A stretch of DNA of 64,000 nucleotides from Hyaloperonospora brassicae (Eukaryota; Oomycota; Peronosporomycetes; Peronosporales; Peronosporaceae), in NCBI GenBank assembly GCA_947650285.1, contig CANTFL010000650.1:1-64000 (forward strand), given 5' to 3'. The translations under genes and the position numbers were made by a program. The first letter of the stretch is position 1. Every line of letters begins with the position of its first letter. The notes under the pieces are model-generated. The model saw only the letters and a list, made by a program, of their open reading frames with translations. It was not told where the DNA came from and ran no database searches. Below are positions 12,211 to 24,937 of this stretch, in pieces.

Positions 12211-12774
12211 CTAGTCCTTAGTGAAGTCGTCATTGCGAACGAACAAAGAGGATGAAAAGCGATCCTCTGTGTAAAGCTGGATTTGCTCAGGCGGCGGAGT
12301 AACGTCCAATAGTGTCGGCGTCACCGGATGCGGTGATAGGGGTGTGGGATCGCCTAGAGGGCCTGGCTGACAAGCCGCTTGCAAGCGTTTGTGCATATAC
12401 GCGGGATAGTGATCTTCCCATAATCGAAGTACCAACGGAAGTACATTGTCTTGAGTGTTGGCTAGCGTAATACCTTTATAGCAGTATTTAATATCCATAA
12501 GATTTTTTTCCGTCTCGTTATTTGCTCCTCTCTTCATGGTGCTCGGGCGAAACACGGAGCATGCCCAAAAATCTGATTCGTCCGTATTGCGATCAAGCAA
12601 ACATACATTGTGTCGTAGGAAATTGGCTGCGATGGATAAAACTCTACTGCAACCATGATAATGCCGTACGACGTCGGAGAGGCGTGCGAAACGGGAGGTA
12701 GCATAGTCATGCAAGTACCAACGAAATACTTTGGCAGACTCCCGTGAAGTCATACCTTCCCATCCACGATGCAT
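12211..12774 (-). pseudogene. C-terminal part of the broken gene, possible OTU-like fold
   Basis: This is the longest clean frame of the decayed gene (187 residues, beginning MHRGWEGMTSRESAKVF). It contains LSIAANFLRHNVCLLDRNTD followed about 60 residues later by VLPLVLRLWEDHYPAYMHK. A hydrophobic strand ending in a long-range partner segment with an H-Y pair is reminiscent of the second half of OTU-type cysteine proteases, where a late His is catalytic. The expected upstream catalytic Cys motif is not visible. It ends with a Pro-rich stretch (DPTPLSPHPVTPT). The OTU link is a guess from texture. The frame is intact, but its upstream portion is broken, so it is treated as part of a pseudogene. 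Confidence 0.4.
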
Positions 12775-14554
12775 ACTGATCAGTGTAGCTTGACGAATAG
12801 AATGAGAGATTTGCTTGTCAAAAGTTTAAAGGCCCGCTCATTGTTCACCTCGTTTAAGACTTCTTGTCATCGCTCTTGAAGTGGTATAATGCGCGACCAA
12901 ATCGAGATAAGCCCTAGCCTTGGTCTAAGTTCTTGCCAGGCAACTACCTGAAGCCGGAGTAGTCACCGGCGTAAGAATAAGTCCAGATTCATTTGTAGGT
13001 AAATCCGGATCGGTAGCGAGTGTCAAACCCTTCAGAAGAACTAGCGTTATCGGGCTACGAGAAATAGTCGCCACTGCCGTTCGTAATGCAGAGAACGTAT
13101 CCTATTGGTCAATGTCAGTAACTGGGATACGAATTGTCGTTGGGTGGTTTCGCGGAATAAAGATGTATATTCATCTTGCCCGCACCCGCGTTGGTCGCCA
13201 ACTCGAGATTAGTGGATTCATTGTTACCTGATAGATCCGCTGTTCCGTCCCCATTGGAAGTATGATGATGCACTGCTTCATCCGCGCCTGTGTCTTCTGG
13301 CCAAGTATCCAAGTGTACAAAACACTAAGCAACCGTCTGGTACCGAAATGTTTGAGCCTAAAGCCAGGATTTAGGAGGGTGCTATCGTCGTATAGGAACA
13401 GTAACCAAACGTTTCTTTGGTGCTGGTGTAGGCTTCTTGGGTCTCTGGAAAAGATCCTGGACCACACTCACACTGGAGTGGTGTTTGAATACGTTCGACA
13501 TCTCGCGATTGTCGAGGATCAAGCCACTGCGTTCTGGGCTATTTATTTTTACTCGTGCTGTAACTGCAGTATGATAGCTGCCGTCTCGATAATCTCCGCT
13601 AAGCTACCAAATGGCGAGGCCAAATCGTACAACCCCGTTATTTAAGTTCTCCAGCATCTGAGCTACCTGGGCCAAGCAATTGATCCTCGGTGTAACGATA
13701 GCGCGCCATGCGATGGCCGAGCGTCCCACAATATAGGCACTGGAGACGACGTCCAACGTCCGGGTGCTTTAAGACCATCGTCTGTACTAGCCAGACAAGA
13801 CACACTACTCCGCGCAGGATGTCCGGACAGCCTCCAATTAAACTGTCCACCTCCACACAATTGATGTCCGAGATCGCTGGTGGGTTTATCGAGATTTTTA
13901 ACATCAAAGTCCGGCGTGATATGGGCGCGAAGATAAGCGGTTATAAATTTGATGTCATATACAGGGTGACGTTATTTAATTTCACGGCATATTACCTAGC
14001 TGATGCAGCATGGATTCCGTCACTTTCAAGCTGCCGAGCCAGACGGATCACTTGATTGGCAGGTGCATGTTGGTCACTCTCTACATCACATTCCTGAACG
14101 CGATTGCTACAAAATAAAAAATTTGCGAGCGGTCGCCTGATCAAAGAAAAAAAGTGAATAAATTGCTTAATCGGATAGTAGCTGATTGTCTCGGCAACAT
14201 TGAGGAGTCGGAGTAGATCCTCTTGGTTCGCTCGTACTGGTCCGCCGCCAGCATATGTCCTACCTTAGTAGCAATTGTACTTCGGCAACAATCTTGAAGT
14301 TCACTTCAACTACGCAATTAAAATACTAGTTCACCATCAACTTAAGCCTAAATAGTTCGGTAGAGACGGACGCACTCCTTTGAAAGGAGGAAGCTATGTA
14401 GAAAAACGGGTCGGTGTTAGAACACGATACTCCCTTTTTAAATCCGCCGATTATGCGCCTTTGTGTCTGGTGTATCGGTTCTTTATCGGCTACCACACCG
14501 AGATGCCGCCAACTTAGCGCATACAGCCCGCAAAGTTTCAAACTCTTTCGCCAT
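12211..14554 (-). pseudogene. Broken zinc-knuckle gene of a repetitive oomycete type
   Basis: Minus-strand coding signal continues through several frames over 2.3 kb. From high to low coordinates: a start-like MAKEFETLRAVCAKLAAS (ATG at 14552-14554); a short stretch near 14200 reading RANQEDLLRLLNVAETISY; one near 14050 reading ANQVIRLARQLESDG; a zinc-knuckle segment (13638-13907) reading GRRLQCLYCGTLGHRMARY; a Lys/Pro-rich segment near 13430 (RPKKPTPAPKKRLVTVP); an acidic/Ser/Thr-rich stretch (13115-13312); and the 187-residue frame at 12211-12774. The knuckle has C-X2-C-X4-H-X4 but the last Cys is replaced by Tyr. Multiple frameshifts and stops separate the pieces, so no product is expected. 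The combination suggests a transposon- or retroelement-encoded nucleic-acid-binding protein; the exact family is not identified. Confidence 0.6.
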
Positions 14555-14900
14555 TTACACCTTCTAATTAAACATGAACGGTTTTAAGCTACCGTTGTGG
14601 TTTCCGTCCCCACACTATGGAAAATGGTTTGAGGTTTTAGTCCACTGATTATGCGGCGTCAACTTGGCCGATTTGACCTTGCTGATCATATTCTGCAGAA
14701 TGGGTTTGAAAGACCAAGTAGTGTTCTACAAAGTTGAAGTAGCCTTTCTAGCAGTGTCCATTCATGTCAGATAAAAGCATTGCTTCCCACACATGCTACA
14801 TAAAAATCTGGAACAAAACCACTTGTTCGACGTTGCGTAGTTAAAGGTATCGTAACTTCCCCTGCTTTACGAGCTCAGCGTCTATCTTGACCACAAAAGC

Positions 14901-15290
14901 TTCGTCGATGTGTGACTTGCTTCTGGTGGTAGCACATTCTTGAGGCACCACCGCGAACGAATGCTTCGTGCAGCCAGTAAGGATGGCAATGATCACGAGA
15001 CGAAGGATTCATCGATGGGTCACTTGCGTTCAGTGGTATCGCGTTCTTGAAGCATCATCGCAAAGGAAATGTAATGCAACTAGCAAAGAACGACTTTGAA
15101 CACGAATTAAAGGATCCGTTGACGCGGTCACATCCGTCCTGTGATAGCACATCCTTAAGGCGCCATCGCGAACGGATGTTTGAAACAACTAGTGGGTACC
15201 GACATGACCACGCGACACAGCTATTTCGATGCGTTCTGAGAAAGTCAGAGGTAGCAAGTTGCTGAGTTTGTGTTCTTCAACACCTACACG
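14901..15290. repeat. Degenerate 107-bp tandem repeat, 3 copies plus a partial fourth
   Basis: Copies begin at 14901 (TTCGTCGATG), 15008 (TTCATCGATG) and 15115 (TCCGTTGACG), each 107 bp apart. They share aligned blocks such as GGTAGCACATTCTTGAGGC / GGTATCGCGTTCTTGAAGC / GATAGCACATCCTTAAGGC and CGCGAACG. A more divergent partial copy follows at about 15222-15290 (GGTAGCA and TTCTTCAACACC recognisable). Because 107 is not a multiple of three it is unlikely to be a protein repeat. Confidence 0.8.
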
Positions 15291-16159
15291 AACTTTACAG
15301 CAATCTTCTTACCACTAAATAGACCGTATTTAGAGCAACCTTGCGCATGATGACAATCAACTGAATGATCACGATAAATATTGGTGGTTGAGCTAATGAT
15401 ATACATGTTCGAGAATGATAGCGTGCCAGCTGATCTACGGAATTTGTCTTCGCTCGTACCAATCGATATTCCATGTACGTCCTTGTGAAAGATCACGGGC
15501 TCAACCCTACTTTAAGTATCGTTTGTTACACGACTTATCCAACCAAAGGTTTTGTGAGCGCTTATCGCACTCATATATCATCCCGCGTTGGTTTATAACA
15601 TTATGTCTTTGCAGGCCCGAATGTCATCATTTTATAAGATCCCACACACTCCATCCTACCAACTTAGTACATCTATAAATTGCTGGCCAATCTTACTGAG
15701 ACGATATGAAACCAGAAAGCGCAGTAGTTGTCGGAGATTCTGTCACTGACAAAACTATTTGCGGTCAGTCGGAGTGAGGTACGGTCGATTTATTATAATT
15801 CTGCACAACAACGAAACCGACGAACTATCTTTGCATGGAAGGTGGTGTCTATAAAACCCAACCGCTCCCAGTCACCCTTCATGACGAAGTTCACATACCT
15901 GTGCCATGGGAAACAAAAGAAAGACGGTTTCGGGTTCCCTATGGAATGGCTCACGAAACTCGTTCACTGTATGATTAGTCACTGCAAACACACGCCAGCA
16001 TTTGGTCTAGGAATGTTCCGCTCAGTACAGATCTTTTCGTTTCACCAACGTTGTTCAATCGGCCAGTGCTATATAAATGACGACATATTCTGAATAAGTT
16101 CATCGAGTATATACTCCTGTTGTTGCTGGAGACGTGCGCAGCATCATGCAAAGCTTTCA
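15291..16159. other. No recognised feature
   Basis: A plus-strand frame of 121 codons (15728-16093) and a minus-strand frame of 61 codons (15975-16160) overlap here. Neither shows a motif I recognise and either may be chance. Confidence 0.4.
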
Positions 16160-16385
16160 TTATCTCGAATCGTAGACCTCTGGAGATCCACTTGAGTTTA
16201 TGTGCTGGTAGTTGTTGACCACGAATGCGGTCGTTTTTCTTTCGTCGAGAGGATCAGTCTTGTAGTGCTTGTCCCACGAAGGTGAGGAGTACACGTTTTC
16301 ATCGACGACCGCGTTTCCGTCCAAATCGAAGTTACTGCTAGCGATAGCTGTGAGGGGTGAGCCCCTTTCCTTTAATTAATACGAA
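16160..16385 (-). pseudogene. Short coding-like fragment, family unknown
   Basis: On the minus strand one frame is open for about 70 codons, ending at the stop 16160-16162. It reads like real protein: SSNFDLDGNAVVDENVY, SSPSWDKHYKTDP and TAFVVNNYQHINSSG. No start or domain is recognised and the sequence upstream is AT-rich. It is probably a fragment of a decayed gene or transposon. It overlaps the LTR-like relic, so one of the two readings may be wrong. Confidence 0.35.
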
Positions 16386-16564
16386 TGTAATAATCGTGAA
16401 TACTATCAATTTAGATGATAATTAATAAACATCACTCGAGAAGAGGTACAGTTGGCGGAATAGTACCCCCGGGGGTAGTATCCTTGGGTTCTTCACGTAT
16501 TAATTAATGTACACACTACAGAACCAGATTATCCACCCATATCTGCTAGAAGCGCGCAATGGGT
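16352..16564. repeat. LTR-like dispersed relic, copy A
   Basis: This interval shares an ordered set of short blocks with 50942-51145: GAGGGGTGAG at the left end, GGAATA(G/C)TAC, TCCTT, AATTAAT and GCGCGCAATGGGT at the right end. Overall lengths are similar (213 and 204 bp). Collinear matches in the same orientation indicate two old copies of one dispersed repeat, perhaps an LTR. No TG...CA boundary can be fixed. Confidence 0.5.
16457..16483. repeat. 27-bp near-perfect inverted repeat (hairpin)
   Basis: GGAATAGTACCCCC is followed immediately by GGGGGTAGTATCC, giving a GC-clamped stem with no loop and one or two mismatches. It is enclosed by a perfect 12-bp inverted repeat, TTAATTAATACG at 16372-16383 and CGTATTAATTAA at 16496-16507. 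Copy B of the surrounding relic lacks the C5/G5 core. There is no T-tract or neighbouring gene to suggest a terminator. Confidence 0.7.
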
Positions 16565-16951
16565 GGTGAGCAAGAAATCCACATAGTATATTGTAGTTTA
16601 ATATAGTCAGAACAAGACAAAGTCGGCTTATTTAAAAACCTTAACTATTTCAAATACAGTTCTACTTTTCCCTTAAACAGATCTTCCTATTTTTGTTTAC
16701 TTCCTCTCGCTTCCTCGCGCCACGTATACGCGACGTCGGAAATACGCATACTTGTACTTTGTTTCCACCAAGGGCTTCTCAGTTATTTGGTAAGAGCGTG
16801 TTCCGTTACAACTGCTAGCACCATGTAGTCCGTAAAACGACCACGACCACCCCATTAAACATGAACATGATGGATCAATAGGAAAGATGTCACGCCACTC
16901 ATTTTACGTTTTGACGATATCATTGACCTCGAACGGAGTGCGGTAAAACGT

Positions 16952-17215
16952 GTGAGTTATACCGCAGGCAAAACCGCCAGTAGCTCCATGTTGGCGTCTC
17001 TTGGCAGAGACCAACAACACACCGCTATTTCCAGGTTCATTCAAAACAAACTTGCAGCTGAGAGAGATATCAGCCTTGCTTCACCAGCAAGACTCTCGAC
17101 AGGCCGAGCAGTTGGAGAAATCGGTACCCAACAGACAGAGCTGTTGAGAAAGCAGCAATCCAATGCTGCCGTGGGTGGGAATACACACGCTTCGTCCCGA
17201 AATCTTGAATGTTGA
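16952..17215 (+). other. Uncertain 87-codon open frame
   Basis: It starts MSYTAGKTASSSMLASLG and continues with Ala/Ser/Gln/Arg-rich helical-looking sequence (RDQQHTAISRFIQNKLAAER). It lies about 400 bp downstream of the LTR-like relic in the same orientation, so a fragment of that element's own coding region is conceivable. No domain is recognised; it may be chance. Confidence 0.25.
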
Positions 17216-20200
17216 TATCTCCAAGTACCGGGGGTCGAGGAAGACTATATGTTAAAATGGTTGTTTGAGCTGTAAGATGCCATAAGGTCTCGTCGCATCG
17301 TCGTCGACGAAACGCAAGTTGCATTCGCCCAGTTCATCTTTGATGGACGTGGGAAGGCTTTAGCCTGACCTTTTTGCCGAACTACAGTTATGGATGATGA
17401 CGGATGGATCTGCTAAACTCTTTAAATATCGACAAATTGTTAATGTTTTAAGACTTCCATAAAGACGTCCAAACTGCAAATGAGCAACTGAAGTCACACG
17501 CGTCACTTTACAAGGTTTGCGCCTATCAAAATATTCTGCTCTTATTGTATACCAATGCCGCCGGAGCAAAATTTTGCACTAGTGCCTAATATTCCTGCCG
17601 GTTTGCTAGAAAGTATCGTAAACATGCTAATATGTTTTACCTTGGACTGTCATCGTTTTCATTGTTCTGATAAGTGTCGTAAAGACTTGCTGCTGCTTCT
17701 CTACCCTCTTCGATACCAACATTTGTTAGATTTTCCTAGAACCAACAAACATGGATTTCAACATCGATCCAAGGGGCTTAATTCCCTTCTACATTTGTTT
17801 ATGAGATTATATATTAAATTTAATTGCATCGTTTGACAAGTACCCCCAATTATGCATTTAACAAACCTTTTTTGTGGACCACGTCGTCGAATCTTTAGGA
17901 CCTGTCATTTCTACCTACCACTATGTCAATATCACGTGCGAGTGTGGTTGGCCTTCGGACAAATTCTGTTACGTGAGCTGGTTCTGTACTAGTCGTGTCT
18001 TTCATGCAACATGACTACATCTAAGTTTCCCTTCAAGGTAATTGCTTTTGTGTAAAATAGTTGATATCAGGTCATCCAAGGCAAATCCTGATATTCGATC
18101 ATAGTTCCACCCGAAGAATGACGTGTTCTTGTTTCTCCTGATGATGATCCTGCCAACATTTGCACACACCTGTCTTATAATGACCAGCCATTTGTTTTTT
18201 TACTTTGACTTTTTATGTGTCGGTATGCAAATTTGCTTTGCCCATATCTTTCTTATCTTAGAACACGCGATTACTTCAGTGGCAAACACTTAATCCTGAA
18301 TTTACAAAGGAGGAAAATTAGCTTAGCAAACTACTCTTTATCTCTATCAAAGATAATGGAGCCAAACCTTTTCCTTCACAAACCTGGGATTGGGCAAATA
18401 TGTTCACTATTACTTCATCACTATCACGAGTACCATCAGGTAGTTGAAGATTGCGCCATATTTATGGCCATGTAGTTTGTGATCGTTACGTTGCCAAACT
18501 TTAATGTCCAAACGTCCAACGTAAATAATGTCCTCTCATACTACCTATTTATAGGAACGAGCATATCCCCGCGATATTGTGCCAAGGAAGACACGCGAAA
18601 CGCTTTATTGTAGGAAAATCTAGGACAGCAATATTTCGAAATATATTTCTTATCGATTAATTAACGCAAAATATCACGATTCTTTTACTCTTTTTTGAAA
18701 AATGTAAACTCGAAGCTCATAGGACTCGACGCCTGACACCCTGCCGAAATTGATAGAAGATATATTAATTCCCAACATGAATGACTAAATGTTTACCCGT
18801 TGTGAAGCCTTACCTAGAACGAATGTTCCCGAGTACTAGTTAGTTCCATCGTGAATTTTTGAAATACCTGATAGTGTATGTGATCATCTCTCGTCTACCA
18901 TACATTCTTATGGTCACTTTATGTACTGACTTACATAATGTACGAAGTTGCAGATTATGATCATCAATCGAGCACACTTGATGTGAAAATTATGACTTCT
19001 GTACAATACATAATACTATCTTGGGTTGTGTATGAATGTAAGACACCATATGAGCCTTCTCTATAACTTATGATAGCTTAGAAATTTTGATTTTAGACGT
19101 AGTTTCCAGGTCTAGGAGTCATTTTTCGTTTGCGTACGTCTGTCACACTGCGACAAGAACAAGTGGTAGATGGAAGATGATGATAAGCGGTGAAAAACCA
19201 AGCTCACAAATGGTTTTGGACTGCGCGGTAGTATCGAAGCCATGTTGGCTAGGAAAAAGAGTATCAGTTAGAAACATATAGACTTCTTTCATCTACTCTA
19301 CAGAAAAGTAGCGACATTTAGTCATTCATATTATGCTCCGTCGAAAATAAAGTCTGCATAGAGAGGTAGTCACCTCTTAATTGTGTGCAAGAGGCGTGGA
19401 CAACTCACTGTATATGTAGTGATGCACGTTCTGAAAACAAGGTAAACAATTTTCATTAAATGATCAACGTGAGGCCGAACACATACCGTGTGGTCATCAA
19501 ACGGGTAATTACACGATGCTAGTTGCAGCTGACGATACTACTTACAGTAGATGCTCTGTGCACCATCTATTCCAAACTTTATCAATGAACAGACGATATC
19601 GATATCTGTGGCGTCATGAGCTACGTAAGATCATCTGTCTTAATCCATAATTGCTGACAATGCCTATTGTATCAAGTTTGTATTCAATTTTTGAGTGGCA
19701 CGGTCTACACCGAAATCTATTCCTTTTTTATATAGAAAGATTGAAGATGGTCAGTCATATGGCGTAGTTACCCGAACCATTTTTTCAAAAAAACGTGAAT
19801 TCACTTATCATATCTATTATATAGTATAGACTGACCAGCCAGCAGGTGATTGCCTCGGTCTGTCTCTTATCAAAGAGCACGTTGTTTATATTAAAGATGT
19901 AATTAATCATTAATACATTAATAGATTATTCTACACACTTTTATAAATTTTATACATTTTGTGCTGGCGCAAGCAGACGTAGAATAAGTGGACTTCCATA
20001 TATTTCTTTCTTCTAAATCTTGGTCGTGGCTGTACCCTTCGTCGGGGCAGCTCGAAAGAAGAACCTTGAAACAATATCTTCAGATTTGTAATACGCCTAC
20101 GGTTTTTGATAGAGACGATACTGTTGCTTTGTAGAGTAACACTCCACTCTTAAATGATTTCACTTTTAATCCTCGCACTGCTGAGTATGGAATGTCGTTT

Positions 20201-23200
20201 CCACACATAAACATTGCTTAGAAACCATATATCGGATACATGGACAAACATTTACTCTTTAACATGTGATCTACAGAAATAACTTTTCAATGTTGTCGTC
20301 CAAGCCAATATTGTTGATCATTTAACGAAATTAAATTTGGGCTTTTTTTGCTGTATTCATGAGACCTCTCGGATAAACATAGAAGGAAACCGATATGAAA
20401 TTGGAGGTCACTAAATTTGGCACTGTGATGATCAAATGGAGAAGAATTGGTCCATGTTCATGGTTTGTTTATGGAAAAGTAGCTACTGATATATGCTACA
20501 TTACTTCAAACTGAAACTAAGCTCAATTCCGGGTCGAGATTGTAGACGTAAGCAAACTGAACCCCATGAAAATACGAAATTCATTCCGGATTTTTTTAAA
20601 TGAATTATTTACCTAACACATATAATTTTACTTAGAATTACAGTCGTATCGCTCAAATCAGGTCTTCTTATAATATGATATCTTTCATCGATGTTTTACT
20701 TAAAAACAAGGGCTTTTCTTAAAATTGTCCGCCTATCATGTATTGGCAACAAATCCTTCATCTGCGAAGAGTACGCAAACATAAATTAATTTGCTAATTT
20801 ATCAATTTTACGAAATCTGCTTTGATTGGAGCATTGGCAATTGCTATGCTCAGCATAACCTTCCATTTAGTTGTCGTATGGGTGTGTTGGGCACTTACAC
20901 GTGGTTGTTACGTTTTAAAACACCAAAATATTGCTACTTTCCATATAATGTATATTCTTGAATTGTTAGGGGCTTCTCCTTAAAATGCTCTAGCAGTGGT
21001 TGAGTGGTAAAGTGGCGGTATATCGTCTGAGAGGTAGAAACAAACTTTCAATAGGCGCCCGAACGATCTTCAAATGGTTTGAGCTTTCCGATTCCGTGCT
21101 GTAAACCTCGTTCACCTTGTGTACCCGTCGATGGGGAGGGTATCTTTCTTCCTGCTGGACTCGAGTTAATTCCGAAATTGTCCGTTTTTCGGATCAGAGC
21201 TACCCCGTAAAATCTTCACTCAATTGTATATTTGTTGGGAGGGTATCCATATGAGCTGGTCTGATCTTGCACAGATCGCTCAACTATGATGATTGAATTG
21301 CGCGCCATCTGACCACTTGAGCCGTCTCGCAATCATCAGCTATTGCCTTTACTTATATACTACGTCCGATCGCAATTTGGGTAATTATTTTACTGTGATC
21401 CCTTACCAGGTGATAATTTAAAGATATTGCAAGTTTCAAGCACGCAGCTTAACCTGATGTCGAGTGACCAGGGATTAAACCGAGTCGAGAGGTCCACTCG
21501 TTTACTTAGACATACACTGAAAGCGGTGTAATTTTGAACAATGAAACCCAAATGATATCACCATTCCTATCTGTTTCACGGACATCTGAGGCCACGCGTC
21601 ACCCCTTCTAGAAGATCGTCGCTTGTCCTGATGTAGCCTACACTAAGTACGCTGTCGCTTAACCCTAGGAATATTCTGATTCCAATTTGAACACAGCTGG
21701 CTCCAGGATCGCTTTTGTGTCGACGTCGCGATTGAGTGTTGATATTGCGGCCTCAAATTAAATCCATATTACACAACGCAATTATTCGGGTGTAAACAAA
21801 TATCCGTCCTCCGCCACGAAGCTCGCGATCTGTCGCTGATAGGCATACGATCGTTAGCACCCCGTCCCAGGTGTTATCTTTCATTCAGCGTCCTTTAGAC
21901 TTAATTGCCGCTTGGAATTCGTGTTCTCTCAATGAAAATTAAAGGTATATGATTATGGTCTCTTTCCCACATTAGCTTTCCCATAGCTAGTTCTAATTGT
22001 TCTGCTATATCTGGCGAGTTTAATATAAATTCTGTGTTTTCGACGATTAAAAAATGTCTGCGATATATTACAAGGACCTCTATAACTAAATTCTTGTTTT
22101 TTCCATCACCTCATTCGAGTGGTGAACCTCCGTATCCGACTATGTTTGGATGTAGCCGCCAAAGAGTTTATGTGCCGTATAGAGGTCAGCTTCGCCGATT
22201 TATTTTGTGGTAGGGATAATGCCGAAGCATGATTAAGGCTATCGCTATCTCTTGTAGATATTAGTAAACGGCCCATGACATATCTTCTTAACATCTGAGG
22301 AACAAGTGGCAGGTATCATTTAAGACTTATGATGCCTGGTGATCCATGACTTGTATTAATTATCTCATGGTCGATCCGATGACACCGATATAGTATAAAT
22401 GTATCGATAAGTCTGTTGTGTATCTCTTGTAAACATTTCATTTGCTTCGAAGACGGGCTTGTAATATTGAGCACCGTCATACTTCGTTAGAAGTATCTAG
22501 CAACAACAAAAATTGGCTTACAATCTTTGGTTTCTGGTCTCTAGATAATAGTTCGACGCCGTAGAGCTAACAAAGAAGAAAAGTGAAGTATTCTGGCGTC
22601 GCTGTAATAATCAAGACCATCTGGAATGCCTTTCCATTAGAGTTGGCAACACCGAGATATTGTGTGCAGAGCATTTTTTATTGAGACAATTGTAAATAAT
22701 CGTAACGTTACCAGATCAGCAGGAGAGATATTACAACTCATTTTGATTGTCTATCATTTGATGTATTGCGCCGCATTGAAGCTTTGTTGCGGGGTCGGTT
22801 CCGCGACTTCGGTCCTTGTATGATGTCTGACAGTTATTATAAACAGTGAATAGTTACACGGTATCTGGTCACAGCATTAATAAGTGACGTGCTCTGCCTT
22901 TTGACATAAATTGCATTACGTCAAGCTTATGTGTCCAAAGAGCACATTACGGCCAAACTTATAGTAAATATCAAATCAACAATGTTGCTTATTAGTTGAA
23001 CCGAGAGACGATGGGAACTCGACTTTACATGGCCTGTATCATGCTTTGCTCAGTAGCATCAAGTACGAAGAATTACATGTATTAGCGATCTAGTTCCATA
23101 TGTTATAGATTCGTATAGACAATACCACTTGCAAATCCCTCTCGACATGTACAACGTGTTCAACGTTGATAGATAATATAGGTTGACCGTGATATAGATC

Positions 23201-24895
23201 AGAAGGCGGTAATTATACGGATTGTAAGCATGAAAGTCTAGCTTTTCTTTCTTCACGTAAGAAATCAAAGGTGATATCTGTACTGAAACCTCACCGACTC
23301 TAGCGTCGATAAAAATTCATTTTTAAAGTTATCTAATGATATAAACGTATATACTGGCTGAAGTATAAGATCTAAGGATCAAAGTATAATACGTCTAGCC
23401 AAATCGGGCCTCGTTATCCCGATTTTTAAGTATGGTATAGAAAAATAACATATCGTCTCCGGTGGTGCTACATGTTCTTATGAAGTCGTTGAACTTGACG
23501 AATTAGGGTTTTGCGTGTGATATTCTTTAAGAATTGTAAAAAAAACGTCGATCTTAAAATTTTCTGGTTGTTGAACTCGCTTCGACCCGCAAGTGGCAGA
23601 CTAGGCTTACTTCTGTTTGAAGGGGTAAGCGTTTAAGCACACTCTCCCTCCATTTAATTGTTTTGGATGACTCCTGATAGTGTATTGAGTCTATCTTTTT
23701 TGCGCTTTGTCCAATTTGTGATGAATAAACTCGTAGGTGACAGCGGCATTCATCTCTTCCTTTACAAAAAAGCATCATGGTTTGAACCGCAGGTGCGGTA
23801 AATTTAATTCATACGTACATTGTCTAAATAATGACATTATTATGGTCGTAGCCTTTACACATGGCAGAAGCTTTTCTTTTCATCGTTTATCATTTTACAT
23901 GTCTTCGAAAGTAATTTCATTTGTGGCCGGGCTTTAAAATACTTTCAAATTTGAGGTGGCATGCCTTGCTTGTACGGACACCTTATAGTCTATCTTTACA
24001 GGTCACAGAAAAAGTGGTGTACCAGAAACTCACGGATAAGGACCTTGCATAGTAGATGTGAGTCTTTCGAATGACAACGCTTGGAAAAAGATGATTCAGA
24101 AACTTATGTAATATAGTTATTTCTGCCGATAGAATCCCATTTTATATGTATTTACTATAGGGACCACTATAATTACACATTAAAAGAATTGAATTCCCAC
24201 CCAATGAGTACGTCAACCAGAGGCTAGTGGTATGTTTTGTTGAGACCCTGGCGTGCGTCACCCAGTATGTAAAGAGCCTAAAAAGATAGAAGAAACATGG
24301 GCTATTACTGAGCATATATTAAAAGATACCATCATCAAAATTTGACATCAGCATTACATAATAACAATGACATTTAACGAGCTCAACGTACGTATCAAAA
24401 ATCAAGCACAATGATACGGACGTGCAAAGGATGCAACTTCGAATGTAAGGTTAGTAAATGGAAAGTATCACCTTCGCTAGTCAGACCAAACAAGACCGTT
24501 TAAAGGATTGTAAAAACTTGAACCTACCAGCGTTGCATGGACGTGATACACGAATAACATTATGATTGCTCATCATCACAATTGTCATACGTCGTAATCA
24601 GGACCAATTATGGTGGTTAAAGGTATAATTTAACACTTTTTATGTACAAGGGAATCTGTGTACGATTGAATGAATGATACCATACATTGTGAAGACCATG
24701 AACATAGCGCAAATGACCTCTATATCAGACACACCAAACAACGCATTGGAAATGTTGGTGTATAATCTAGTACTGGATAAACGAAAAGTCAGCATGCAAC
24801 GTGAACAATTATTGCCAATTACGGCGATTCTTTTTAACATTATGAGATAACGCGTACAATCTGCTACTTTTGAATTTGACTTCAGCTATAATTTT
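17216..24895. other. AT-rich intergenic DNA without recognisable genes
   Basis: No frame exceeds about 95 codons, no domain is recognised, and A+T is high with many runs of A or T. About 21000-21900 is slightly richer in G+C. It holds a tRNA-like A-box string (GTGGTTGAGTGGTAAAG at 20997-21013) and two copies of GGGAGGGTATC about 100 bp apart. These may be transposon relics; nothing more can be supported. Confidence 0.6.
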
Positions 24896-24937
24896 GAGCG
24901 CCGAAAGATATGTACCGAGCGCCGAAAGATGTATATA
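24896..24937. repeat. 21-bp direct repeat, two copies
   Basis: GAGCGCCGAAAGAT occurs at 24896 and 24917, a period of 21 bp. A small local duplication in AT-rich DNA. Confidence 0.8.

Noticed and set aside
13708..14055. Plus-strand 115-codon frame
   Set aside because: It lies antisense to the zinc-knuckle segment, and the minus strand carries the recognisable motif.
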